Shown: positions 9,486-16,940 of the stretch, piece by piece
How the letters are laid out: every line of letters starts with the position of its first letter
Numbering within the stretch: the stretch's first letter is position 1
Notes under the pieces: generated by a model
The model's database searches: none
Seen by the model: the letters and a program-made list of their open reading frames with translations, nothing else
Told to the model about the DNA's origin: nothing
Program-made: the position numbers and the translations under genes
DNA from: Rhodospirillales bacterium
GTDB taxonomy: Bacteria; Pseudomonadota; Alphaproteobacteria; Rhodospirillales; Thalassospiraceae
Reading direction: 5' to 3'
Length of the DNA stretch: 64,000 nt
Assembly (NCBI GenBank): GCA_019634165.1
Contig: JAHQVT010000002.1
Coordinates: 62,001-126,000, forward strand

Positions 9486-10523
9486 ATGCCATTGAAAAAG
9501 TCGGAATACAGCGTGACCAATACCGCACCGCAGCCTAAGACTCAGCCGAGCCTAGATTCCCTGGTTACCCTTGTCGACAGCGATATGAAGCGCGTCAATC
9601 AGGTAATCATCGACAATATGCACAGCGAAGTCGCCCTGATTCCGCAATTGGCAACCCATCTTGTGGCAGCAGGCGGCAAACGCATGCGCCCGATGCTAAC
9701 CCTCGCATCTGCACAGCTTTGTGGCTATGGCGATGGCCCTGATGCTGTTGATCTGGCAGCGTGTGTTGAATTCATTCACACCGCAACGCTTCTTCATGAT
9801 GACGTGGTTGATGAAAGCCAGCTACGCCGCGGGCAGGCTTCTGCCAATGCCCTGTTTGGCAACGAAGCAAGCGTTCTGGTGGGTGATTTCCTGTTTGCGC
9901 GCGCTTTTGTCGTCATGGTCAAAACCGGGTCGCTGCGCGTTCTTGATATTCTGGCACAGGCATCGGCCGTCATTGCCGAAGGCGAAGTTTTGCAACTTTC
10001 GACCGCAAATGACATGGGCACGACCGAAGCATCCTATCTTGAAGTTATCACGGCTAAAACCGCTGCCTTGTTTGGCGCGGCATCCCAGATCGGGGCCGTA
10101 ATTGCAAAACGTTCCGCCGAGGATGAAGAAGCCCTTCGTCTGTATGGCATTTACCTTGGCACGGCCTTCCAGTTAATTGACGATGTTCTGGATTACTCAG
10201 CCCATCAGGCGACCCTTGGTAAAACCGTTGGCGATGACTTCCGCGACGGCAAGGTCACCCTGCCGGTCATCATTTCCTATGCCAAGGGTGATGAGGACGA
10301 AAAAGCCTTCTGGCGCCGCTGCATGGAAGATCAGAACTTCGAAGAAGGTGATCTTGACCGCGCACAAGCATTGATCCGCAAATATGATGCACTTGATGCA
10401 TCAATGGACCGCGCACGCGAATATGGTCAAATGGCAATCGAAACCCTGACCCGCTTTGATGATGGTGCAATCAAGGACGCCATGATTGAAGCCGTCGAGT
10501 TTTGTATTTCGCGCCCCTACTAA
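9486..10523 (+). CDS. ispB: All-trans polyprenyl (octa/decaprenyl) diphosphate synthase
   Basis: A 345-residue trans-isoprenyl diphosphate synthase that builds the ubiquinone side chain from farnesyl-PP and IPP. It has both Asp-rich motifs: LLHDDVVDES (DDVVD at 105-109) and LIDDVLDYS (DDVLD at 232-236), plus GGKRMRP near residue 64. Chain length cannot be read with certainty; decaprenyl is expected if the organism is a ubiquinone-10 alphaproteobacterium. The start is uncertain: ATG at 9486 is preferred, with an earlier ATG at 9432 and a GTG at 9513 also in frame. It is monocistronic by position and followed by a tRNA gene. Confidence 0.92.
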   Translation: MPLKKSEYSVTNTAPQPKTQPSLDSLVTLVDSDMKRVNQVIIDNMHSEVALIPQLATHLVAAGGKRMRPMLTLASAQLCGYGDGPDAVDLAACVEFIHTATLLHDDVVDESQLRRGQASANALFGNEASVLVGDFLFARAFVVMVKTGSLRVLDILAQASAVIAEGEVLQLSTANDMGTTEASYLEVITAKTAALFGAASQIGAVIAKRSAEDEEALRLYGIYLGTAFQLIDDVLDYSAHQATLGKTVGDDFRDGKVTLPVIISYAKGDEDEKAFWRRCMEDQNFEEGDLDRAQALIRKYDALDASMDRAREYGQMAIETLTRFDDGAIKDAMIEAVEFCISRPY

Positions 10524-10634
10524 AGGACGGCCCGAAAACCATATGAATATCGCATGCCGGGGTTACGGTTGACCGGTGCAAAAATCTCTTGCGTCATCTG
10601 CTAGAAACCATTATCACCCGGCTTCGCAGAATGA

Positions 10635-10711
10635 CGGAGCGTAGCTCAGCCTGGTAGAGCACTGTCTTCGGGAGGCAGGGGTCGGAGGTTCGAATCCTCT
10701 CGCTCCGACCA
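10635..10711 (+). tRNA. tRNA-Pro (anticodon CGG), copy 1
   Basis: A 77-base cloverleaf with acceptor CGGAGCG/CGCTCCG, D arm GCTC/GAGC, anticodon stem CTGTC/GGCAG with loop TTCGGGA (CGG), T arm GGAGG-TTCGAAT-CCTCT, discriminator A and encoded CCA. It is identical to copy 2 at 10926. Confidence 0.96.
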
Positions 10712-10720
10712 TCATTCAAA

Positions 10721-10754
10721 GGCCCTGAAACGGTTATTCGTTTCAGGGCCTTTT
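10721..10754 (+). terminator. Terminator after tRNA-Pro copy 1
   Basis: GGCCCTGAAACG / CGTTTCAGGGCC around a 6-base loop, followed by TTTT. It begins ten bases after the tRNA end. Confidence 0.88.
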
Positions 10755-10925
10755 GCGTTTCAGCCAAAAGACCATTTAAGCCCTCAAAGCACAGCCCTAA
10801 GGTGATCTTTCCCGCCGTTGGGCAACCAGGCTCTATAGCGTCACAAACCAGCAACTTTTTTCGCACAAAACAGCCGATTTATGCTTGATCGCCGCGTCTA
10901 GAAGGGCTAAACCTCCGCCCACTGA

Positions 10926-11002
10926 CGGAGCGTAGCTCAGCCTGGTAGAGCACTGTCTTCGGGAGGCAGGGGTCGGAGGTTCGAATCCTCTCGCTCCGAC
11001 CA
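10926..11002 (+). tRNA. tRNA-Pro (anticodon CGG), copy 2
   Basis: Base-for-base repeat of the tRNA at 10635, CCA included. The flanks differ except for the TGA just before the acceptor stem, so this is a gene duplication rather than a recent large tandem copy. Confidence 0.96.
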
Positions 11003-11007
11003 TCAGT

Positions 11008-11040
11008 CGGGCGGTCTTTCATTGAAAGATCGCCCGTTTT
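11008..11040 (+). terminator. Terminator after tRNA-Pro copy 2
   Basis: CGGGCG-G-TCTTTC / GAAAGA-T-CGCCCG hairpin followed by TTTT. The sequence is unrelated to the terminator of copy 1. Confidence 0.85.
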
Positions 11041-11327
11041 CATTTCGGCGATGACAAACATTTGCTTCGCCCACCAATCAGCCCCTGCGCCCTAAAATCA
11101 CAAGACGCACTTTTATGTGTGGCGATGCGACATTGCATCTGCACACCGATGGCAAGACATCCATCTGAGATTCATATACCCGAACGGGTGGGGAAAACAC
11201 GATTCCAGATGGTAAATTTGGAATCGGGTGGCAAAACCCAGATCACCCCAGCAATTTAATGTGTCTTTTTAGGACAATACCAATGTCGGCGCCGAATCCC
11301 GGTAAAATGCGCATTCCCGTGCGCAAA

Positions 11328-11345
11328 TCCTACTTTTGAGTAGGA
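11328..11345. promoter_or_regulatory. Inverted repeat upstream of dctP (possible operator)
   Basis: TCCTAC-TTTTGA-GTAGGA, perfect 6-bp arms. It lies 203 bases before the dctP start. Confidence 0.35.
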
Positions 11346-11362
11346 ATGCAAGTTGTTTTTCC

Positions 11363-11388
11363 CGCAAGAACGAAGATATTTTCTTGCG
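11363..11388. promoter_or_regulatory. Inverted repeat upstream of dctP (possible operator)
   Basis: CGCAAGAA-10 bases-TTCTTGCG, perfect 8-bp arms centred about one helical turn apart. No T run follows, so an operator is likelier than a terminator. The cognate regulator is unknown. Confidence 0.4.
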
Positions 11389-11547
11389 CGGATGGTGAAA
11401 CAAACTTGCCCATACTTGCGAAATACGCTTATGCTTCGCCCCGCAACAAAAAGATCGGGGACAAAACCGCCCCAATAATAAAAGCAACAGGCGGTAGTCG
11501 CCCTCACGTGGTATTACCAATTTCGGACTTCTTAGGGAGGAAGACGA

Positions 11548-12609
11548 ATGACTTTTTCTAAATTGCTAAAATCGGCAACTTGCGTCGCAGTTCTTGCTGC
11601 GGCCGCTTTTACGGCTGCACCGTCTGATGCAGATGCCCAGGAACGTGTTCGCTGGAAAATGGGCTCCACCTATCCAGGTAGCCTGACCCAGCTTGGTACC
11701 CTTGGTAAGCGCGTTGATGATAAAATCGACGAAGTTTCCGGTGGCAATATCAACATTAAATTCTACGAGCCAGGCGCACTTGTGCCGGCACTCGAAGTTT
11801 TCGATGCTGTTTCGACCGGCTCGATTGATGCCGCATACTCCACCCCAGGTTACTGGGCTGGTAAAGTTCCGGCATTGCAGCTGTTTGGCGCTGTTCCGTT
11901 TGGCCCACAGGCAGGTGAATATCTTGCTTGGGTTAAGTTCGGCGGTGGTCAGGAAATCTTTGACAAGCTCTATGCTGAACATGGCATCAAGTCGCTGTTC
12001 TGCGGCCTGATCGCACCAGAAGCTTCTGGTTGGTTCTCCAAGGAAATCAACTCGCCTGACGACCTTAAAGGCCTGAAAATGCGCTTCTTCGGTCTTGGCG
12101 CAAAGGTCATGGAAAAGCTTGGCGTTTCGACCCAGCTTCTTTCGGCTGGCGACATTTACCCGGCACTTGAACTCGGCACCATTGACGCGACCGAATTCTC
12201 CATGCCGGCAATTGACCTGAAACTTGGCTTCCATCAGGTTGCCAAATACTACTACTTCCCGGGTTGGCATCAGCAGTCGACCTTCTTTGATCTGATGATG
12301 AACAAAGAAAAATGGGATGCTCTTTCCGATACCCAACGCGCCCAGATCGAGTCTGTCTGTAACGACAACATCGCTTATGGTTTCGCCGAAGGTGAAGCGA
12401 TCCAGTTCGCAGCCCTGAAAGAACTTCAGGAAAAAGGCGTGAACATCAAGAAATGGTCGCCGGAAATGCTCGATGCAATGCGCGGAGCATGGGAAGAAGT
12501 AGCAGGCGAACTTTCGAGTGAAGATGCTGCTTTCAAGGAAGCCTATGCAAGCTTGCAGTCCTTCCGTGCAGATTACAAAATCTGGAAAGACATCGGTTAT
12601 CTCGACTAA
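11548..12609 (+). CDS. dctP: TRAP transporter periplasmic substrate-binding protein (DctP family)
   Basis: A 353-residue DctP-family solute-binding protein. The signal peptide MTFSKLLKSATCVAVLAAAAFTAA... is probably cleaved near SDADAQ. The mature start RWKMGSTYPGSLTQLG, the segment LKGLKMRFFGLGAKV (family Arg that binds the substrate carboxylate) and EFSMPAIDLKLGFHQVAKYYYFPGWH resemble the 2-oxo acid/lactate-binding (TakP-like) branch. A monocarboxylate or keto acid ligand is therefore a reasonable but unproven guess. It is the first gene of a dctP-dctQ-dctM operon, preceded by a strong ribosome binding site (AGGGAGGAAG). The intergenic hairpin before dctQ would favour more DctP than permease. 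Confidence 0.93.
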   Translation: MTFSKLLKSATCVAVLAAAAFTAAPSDADAQERVRWKMGSTYPGSLTQLGTLGKRVDDKIDEVSGGNINIKFYEPGALVPALEVFDAVSTGSIDAAYSTPGYWAGKVPALQLFGAVPFGPQAGEYLAWVKFGGGQEIFDKLYAEHGIKSLFCGLIAPEASGWFSKEINSPDDLKGLKMRFFGLGAKVMEKLGVSTQLLSAGDIYPALELGTIDATEFSMPAIDLKLGFHQVAKYYYFPGWHQQSTFFDLMMNKEKWDALSDTQRAQIESVCNDNIAYGFAEGEAIQFAALKELQEKGVNIKKWSPEMLDAMRGAWEEVAGELSSEDAAFKEAYASLQSFRADYKIWKDIGYLD

Positions 12610-12624
12610 TCCAACAGGTCTGAA

Positions 12625-12640
12625 CGACTGCTAGCAGTCG
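12625..12640. repeat. Perfect 16-bp palindrome in the dctP-dctQ gap
   Basis: CGACTGCTAGCAGTCG with no spacer, 15 bases after the dctP stop. It could be a protein site or, as RNA, part of the 3' structure of the dctP message. Confidence 0.5.
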
Positions 12641-12657
12641 ATAAGAACAAGTCTCGG

Positions 12658-12688
12658 CAAGGCCGGGTGCCATGTGCCCCCGGCCTTG
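12658..12688 (+). promoter_or_regulatory. Intercistronic hairpin between dctP and dctQ
   Basis: CAAGGCCGGG / CCCGGCCTTG, perfect 10-bp GC-rich stem with an 11-base loop. No T run follows. Such stems between binding-protein and permease genes usually stabilise the upstream message or attenuate transcription. Confidence 0.6.
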
Positions 12689-12718
12689 ACCGCGAAAAAA
12701 AGACCCGGGAGACCTTCT

Positions 12719-13303
12719 ATGGAAGCGCTACTGAAATTTAGTGACAGCATCGACAATGTTGTTACCCGCGTGGGGAAGATGGCATCCTTGCTTGCCATAC
12801 CCCTGATGTTTGTCATCATCTATGACGTAATCCAGCGCAAGTTTGGCGGTCAGGGTTCAATTAAGCTGCAAGAGCTTGAATGGCACCTTCATACCGGCCT
12901 GTTCATGCTGTGCTTTGGATATGGATATGTTCGCGATTCCCACGTTCGCATCGAACTTATCAGAGACGCCTTGCGCCCACGCACACGTGCCATCATCGAG
13001 ATGATCGGCGGCATTCTATGTGTTTTGCCATTCTGTGCGCTGGTGATCTATTTCGGTTTTGATTTTGTCGTTCGGTCCTATGACAACCACGAGGTTTCTG
13101 CCGCGACCACCGGCTTGACCCATCGCTGGATCATCAAATCCACCATTCCCATTGGCTTTGGCCTTCTCGCCATGGCGGGGCTTTCAATCTTCCTGAAATG
13201 CTACGTCTTTGTCTTTGGTCCGACCAACCTGCACAAACGTGCCGGGTACTATGTCGGCACTCACCACGCAGACCTTGGCGACGTTGCCAAGCTCGAAGAC
13301 TGA
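12719..13303 (+). CDS. dctQ: TRAP transporter small permease subunit (DctQ family)
   Basis: A 194-residue four-helix membrane protein of the DctQ family, the small subunit of the sodium-driven TRAP permease. It starts at the ATG at 12719 (MEALLKFSDSIDNVVTRV) after a GGGAG site; an in-frame ATG at 12674 would overlap the intergenic hairpin. Typical features are DVIQRKFGGQGSIKLQELEWHLHTGLFMLCFGYGYVRDSHVRIEL and the later KSTIPIGFGLLAMAG. The C-terminus is longer than in many homologues. It is between dctP and dctM, 22 bases before the latter. Confidence 0.93.
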   Translation: MEALLKFSDSIDNVVTRVGKMASLLAIPLMFVIIYDVIQRKFGGQGSIKLQELEWHLHTGLFMLCFGYGYVRDSHVRIELIRDALRPRTRAIIEMIGGILCVLPFCALVIYFGFDFVVRSYDNHEVSAATTGLTHRWIIKSTIPIGFGLLAMAGLSIFLKCYVFVFGPTNLHKRAGYYVGTHHADLGDVAKLED

Positions 13304-13324
13304 GCGGAACGGGGATAAATCCAA

Positions 13325-14716
13325 ATGGATAACTTCTACATCGAAGACTGGTTCCCGCTGTTCATGTTTGCCTCTTTAGGCTTTCTTGTCTTCACCGGGC
13401 TTCCAGTCGCATTCGTCATTTCAGGCATCGGGATCGCCTTTGGCTTCCTTGGCATGGCCTATGACGTTTTCTCTTTTATTGAATTCTTCAATATCGTTTC
13501 GCGCATCTGGGGCGGCATCTCCGAAAACATGGTGATGGTTGCTGTTCCGATGTTCATTTACATGGGAACGATGCTTGAAAAAAGTGGCGTTGCAGAAGAC
13601 CTTCTGGAATGCCTGAACATGTTGCTACGCAAAGTTCCTGGCGGTTTGGCCCTGTCTGTTACCCTGATGGGAACGATCATGGCGGCCACCACCGGGATCA
13701 TTGGTGCATCGGTCGTGATGATGACGTTGCTGGCCCTGCCGGTCATGTTGCGCCGGAATTATGATCCGTCCCTTGCAACAGGAACAATTGCTGCATCTGG
13801 AACGCTTGGCATTTTGATCCCACCTTCGATCATGCTGGTTCTGATGTCTGACCTTCTGTCGATTTCGGTTGGCAACCTGTTCCTTGCGGCAATCATGCCT
13901 GGCCTTCTTCTGGCCAGCTTGTACACCGTTTATATCTTTGTCCGTTGCCAGATGAACCCGTCGCTGGCACCGCCGCTTCCAGAAGGCGAAGCCGTACACG
14001 GCATGGATCTGGTCAAGATGATGCTACGCAGCTTCCTGCCGCCAGTCTTCCTGATTGTTCTTGTACTTGGTTCGATCTTTGCCGGTTTTGCCACCCCGAC
14101 CGAGGCCGCTGGCGTTGGTGCGGTTGGCGCGACCTTCCTGGCACTGGTTAAAGGCCGTTTGAAATGGCCAGTCCTTAAGGACGTTTGCGAACGTTCGGCA
14201 CTGACAGGTGCGATGCTGTTCTTCCTGTTTGCAGGTGCAACGGTATTCTCCTATGTCTTCCGATCATTGGGCGGTGACGATCTGGTTATTGATCTGGTTG
14301 AAAGTGCAGGCCTTGGATCATGGGGCGTTCTGCTTCTTCTGATGATGATCGTCTTTATCCTTGGCTTCTTCTTTGACTGGGTTGAGATCACCCTGATTGT
14401 GCTGCCAATCTTTGCGCCGGTCATTGCACAGCTTGATTTTGGTCATCACCTTGATATCGGTGGCATTGAAGCATCAGAAGCACAAATTCTGACATGGTTC
14501 GCTGTCCTTGTGGCGGTGAACTTGCAAACAAGCTTCTTAACCCCGCCATTTGGCTTTGCCCTATTCTATCTCAAGGGTGTCGCGCCAAAGTCGATCTCGA
14601 TCCAGCAAATCTACAAAGGCATCATTCCCTTTGTTCTTTTACAGGTCATTGGATTGATCTTGGTGATGTATTTCCCAGAGATCGCTTTGTGGATGCCAAA
14701 TACGCTTCTCGAATAG
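13325..14716 (+). CDS. dctM: TRAP transporter large permease subunit (DctM family)
   Basis: A 463-residue DctM-family membrane protein with about 12 hydrophobic segments, the transport channel of the TRAP system. Family marks include SGTLGILIPPSIMLVLM, AGFATPTEAAGVGAVGA and the C-terminal TSFLTPPFGFALFYLKG. It belongs to the longer-looped variant, with a charged insert MNPSLAPPLPEGEAVHGMD around residue 210. It completes the operon begun by dctP and is followed closely by a strong terminator. Confidence 0.95.
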   Translation: MDNFYIEDWFPLFMFASLGFLVFTGLPVAFVISGIGIAFGFLGMAYDVFSFIEFFNIVSRIWGGISENMVMVAVPMFIYMGTMLEKSGVAEDLLECLNMLLRKVPGGLALSVTLMGTIMAATTGIIGASVVMMTLLALPVMLRRNYDPSLATGTIAASGTLGILIPPSIMLVLMSDLLSISVGNLFLAAIMPGLLLASLYTVYIFVRCQMNPSLAPPLPEGEAVHGMDLVKMMLRSFLPPVFLIVLVLGSIFAGFATPTEAAGVGAVGATFLALVKGRLKWPVLKDVCERSALTGAMLFFLFAGATVFSYVFRSLGGDDLVIDLVESAGLGSWGVLLLLMMIVFILGFFFDWVEITLIVLPIFAPVIAQLDFGHHLDIGGIEASEAQILTWFAVLVAVNLQTSFLTPPFGFALFYLKGVAPKSISIQQIYKGIIPFVLLQVIGLILVMYFPEIALWMPNTLLE

Positions 14717-14735
14717 GCACATGATCTGATTACGC

Positions 14736-14770
14736 AAAAGGCGCTGTTTGGAAAAACAGCGCCTTTTTTT
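14736..14770 (+). terminator. Terminator of the dctPQM operon
   Basis: AAAAGGCGCTGTTT / AAACAGCGCCTTTT, perfect 14-bp stem with a 4-base loop, ending in a T run. Confidence 0.92.
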
Positions 14771-14799
14771 GTTGCCCGCTGATCATCATAGAACACCAG

Positions 14800-14838
14800 A
14801 TAAAACAAAACCGCCCGGATCAAAGATGCGGGCGGTTT
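14800..14838 (-). terminator. Terminator of the DUF2336 gene
   Basis: AAACCGCCCG / CGGGCGGTTT stem, followed on the minus strand by TTTGTTTTATC. It is positioned just downstream of the minus-strand gene at 14863. Confidence 0.85.
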
Positions 14839-14862
14839 AAATGCTTTTCAGCGGTCAGGAGT

Positions 14863-15999
14863 TTACGGATGCAACGCCCGTTCACTTGGCAATTGTAACA
14901 TCCGCCCCATCAGATAATCGACGTCATCAGAATCAAATTCGACACCAAGATCACCATACTGGGTCAGGACCCGTTCGATCATGCGGCGTGAATACCGTTC
15001 TTTATCTTGTTCCCCACCGTCAAAGGTGGTTTCACGGGCAACTTCGATTGCCGCACGGACACCGGGGAAGAAATGCTCTGGCAAATCCGCCTTATTATAG
15101 ATCGCCTCAAGACCAAACGGTCCGCTGTCATGAATAAGGATGCGGGTATTGATCAAGGACACGCCAGCACGTTTTGCCAAGGCAGCTTCAAAGAACGATA
15201 CATCGCCCATGCACAGCGCACGAAGGATCAACCCGCTGGTCAAACGGTTGTTGGTATAAAGATGTTCTACCAGCAATTCGACATCGCGGTCTTCAACACC
15301 ATCGCCAAGAAGCCCGATCGTCGCACTTTCCTGCGACTGGGTCATAACGGCATTAACGATGCCTTCTGGGATATGTCCGCGTGAAATCAACTGCGAACGC
15401 ATGCGTTCAGATACCAATGTCACCAGCCGTTCGGCAATCGTGATCGGCAAATGATTGCGTTCAATCATTGGTTTTTGGATGCGCTCATTGTCGCCAAAAT
15501 CGCTAACGACTTTCTGAAGGGAAACCTCGCTGATTTCTGCGCCCTCGTTGGACATCAGATCAACCATCACATCTTCATGGCCGATATCCACCAAGGTTGC
15601 CGAAACAACTTCTGAAACGTGCGCGCGTGAGGCAATAGCGCGTTGTTTTTCAACGCTATCAGCATTGTCACCAATGATATCAACCAGGTCCTCATCATTC
15701 AGGACCTCAGAAAATTCAAGAACCGGAAGAGCAACTTCATCGACATCACGTGCAAGAGTAGCCGCCACATCGTGGGGCACAAGCGGCGTCTGCGCGAGGT
15801 TCTTGGCAAGCGCCTTGCGCACGCGGACCTCGGCATCACGGATCATCAGACGGAAGATATCTTCAGCCAGAACACGTTCACTCTCAGAAAGAGTATCTGT
15901 GGTGAATTCACGACTGATCTTCTCGGCTGTATCAGCACGATTTTGGTCAGATGGATCCTGAACCAGCTTAGTCAGATCTTCTTTGGTGATACGTGGCAA
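14863..15999 (-). CDS. DUF2336 domain-containing protein
   Basis: A 378-residue soluble protein of the DUF2336 family, which is common in alphaproteobacteria and has no settled function. The N-terminal half shows the usual helical pattern: LVQDPSDQNRADTAEKISREF, AEDIFRLMIRDAEVRVRKALAKNLAQTPLVPHDVAATLARDVDEVALPVLEFS. This is HEAT-repeat-like. The start is a TTG codon at 15999 with an excellent AGGAG site eight bases upstream. No cysteine motif, signal or membrane segment is seen. It is a single gene with its own terminator. Confidence 0.85.
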   Translation of the reverse strand: MPRITKEDLTKLVQDPSDQNRADTAEKISREFTTDTLSESERVLAEDIFRLMIRDAEVRVRKALAKNLAQTPLVPHDVAATLARDVDEVALPVLEFSEVLNDEDLVDIIGDNADSVEKQRAIASRAHVSEVVSATLVDIGHEDVMVDLMSNEGAEISEVSLQKVVSDFGDNERIQKPMIERNHLPITIAERLVTLVSERMRSQLISRGHIPEGIVNAVMTQSQESATIGLLGDGVEDRDVELLVEHLYTNNRLTSGLILRALCMGDVSFFEAALAKRAGVSLINTRILIHDSGPFGLEAIYNKADLPEHFFPGVRAAIEVARETTFDGGEQDKERYSRRMIERVLTQYGDLGVEFDSDDVDYLMGRMLQLPSERALHP

Positions 16000-16277
16000 T
16001 AGATATCTCCTGGCACGCTTCTCAAATGGCTGCCAATTTAGATGCCTAGATTATACTTCTGGCGCTAAATCGACAATCATATTTTCCCCAAATGGGCGAC
16101 AAGTTCCTGATTTTCAACCATCCTAAAGGTTAGGTAAGCAGCCATAAGTTGATAAACCAGCCTTCCCAATCATTATTATTAGGTGTTTTAGCGTTAAACC
16201 CTTTGCCGCACCCTCTTGTTTTTAGCCATTTGGACTATATCTGACCAAATTGACGAAACTCAAAACCCTGATGCACC

Positions 16278-16313
16278 GTATATGGTAAAGATCCCGATAA
16301 AGTTGCCATATAC
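16278..16313. promoter_or_regulatory. Inverted repeat upstream of the cytochrome c gene
   Basis: GTATATGG-20 bases-CCATATAC, perfect 8-bp arms. The centre-to-centre distance is 28 bases, nearly three helical turns. Possible operator; regulator unknown. Confidence 0.35.
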
Positions 16314-16354
16314 CTTAGATAAATTACCCTTTTTTTATCAGAAACCCTGCAGTG

Positions 16355-16370
16355 TTGACCCAATGGTCAC
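16355..16370. promoter_or_regulatory. Short dyad resembling a CRP/FNR-type site
   Basis: TTGACC-CAAT-GGTCAC, inner arms TGACC/GGTCA exact, 70 bases upstream of the cytochrome c start. The spacing is like CRP/FNR-family sites, but the arms match neither consensus well. Confidence 0.25.
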
Positions 16371-16439
16371 CCATCAACTGATAATCTTAGTACATACAGT
16401 CCCGATCAACGGGAAGAACCAAGAGAGAGAGGCCACATA

Positions 16440-16838
16440 ATGACCTATTCGCGCAAACTTGCCCTTGTAGCTGGCTCTTTAATGATCCTTGCGACCGCAC
16501 CTGCTGTTGCAGGGGATGCCGCCAAAGGTGAGAAACTTTTCAAACGATGTGCAGCCTGCCATAGCCTTGATGCCGGTAAGAACAAAGTTGGCCCAAGTCT
16601 GGCTGGCGCAGTTGGTCGCGAATGCGGCACTGCCGAAGGCTATAAATATGGCCGGGGCTATAAGGCCGCATGTGAAAATGGATTTATCGCAGACGAAGCA
16701 TTTCTGAGCGATTACCTTAAAGATCCTTCTGCAAAGCTCAGCGAGATTGCGGGTTCAAAGCAACGCTCAAAAATGTCGTTTAAACTCAAAAAAGAAGACG
16801 ACGTTGCTGATGTCATCGAGTTTTTGAAAACCAAATAA
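16440..16838 (+). CDS. Class I cytochrome c (c2/c-550 type)
   Basis: A 132-residue periplasmic cytochrome with signal peptide MTYSRKLALVAGSLMILATAPAVAG and heme motif CAACH (Cys37, Cys40, His41). The likely Met ligand is in RSKMSF (Met112). Two further cysteines (Cys62, Cys78), within ECGTAEGYKYGRGYKAACEN, may form a disulfide. It is a soluble electron carrier, probably between the bc1 complex and oxidases or reductases. It stands alone between its own promoter region and a terminator. Confidence 0.92.
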   Translation: MTYSRKLALVAGSLMILATAPAVAGDAAKGEKLFKRCAACHSLDAGKNKVGPSLAGAVGRECGTAEGYKYGRGYKAACENGFIADEAFLSDYLKDPSAKLSEIAGSKQRSKMSFKLKKEDDVADVIEFLKTK

Positions 16839-16863
16839 CGACGCGCATCGGTTTAAAACCAAC

Positions 16864-16898
16864 AAATGGCCGGATGCGACATGCACCGGCCATTTTAT
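16864..16898 (+). terminator. Terminator of the cytochrome c gene
   Basis: AAATGGCCGG / CCGGCCATTT, perfect 10-bp stem, followed by TATTTG. It may also work on the minus strand for the gene ending at 16941. Confidence 0.8.
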
Positions 16899-16940
16899 TT
16901 GTCCGCAAACGTCAACAACGACAACATGTCGTCTGTCATG

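Larger units (their letters stand above)
11041..11547. promoter_or_regulatory. 507-base upstream region of the TRAP operon
   Basis: No gene recognised. It should hold the promoter of the dctPQM operon. It contains two clear inverted repeats (listed separately at 11328 and 11363). A strong ribosome binding site (AGGGAGGAAG) precedes dctP. Confidence 0.6.
16000..16439. promoter_or_regulatory. 440-base divergent intergenic region
   Basis: It separates the minus-strand DUF2336 gene from the plus-strand cytochrome c gene. It is AT-rich with no convincing gene. It holds two inverted repeats (16278 and 16355) and a purine-rich ribosome binding site (AGAGAGAGAGG) before the cytochrome gene. Confidence 0.6.

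Noticed and set aside
10594-11061. Minus-strand open frames with SERIRTSDPCLP-type sequence over both tRNA genes
   Set aside because: These are translations of the complement of tRNA-Pro, a well-known source of false proteins. The tRNA structure explains the conservation.
10635-11547. tRNA genes as an integration site for a mobile element
   Set aside because: No integrase, no partial tRNA 3' copy flanking a cargo block, and the following TRAP operon is ordinary chromosome.
16216-16440. 74-residue frame upstream of the cytochrome c gene
   Set aside because: It overlaps the promoter dyads and has no ribosome binding site or family pattern.
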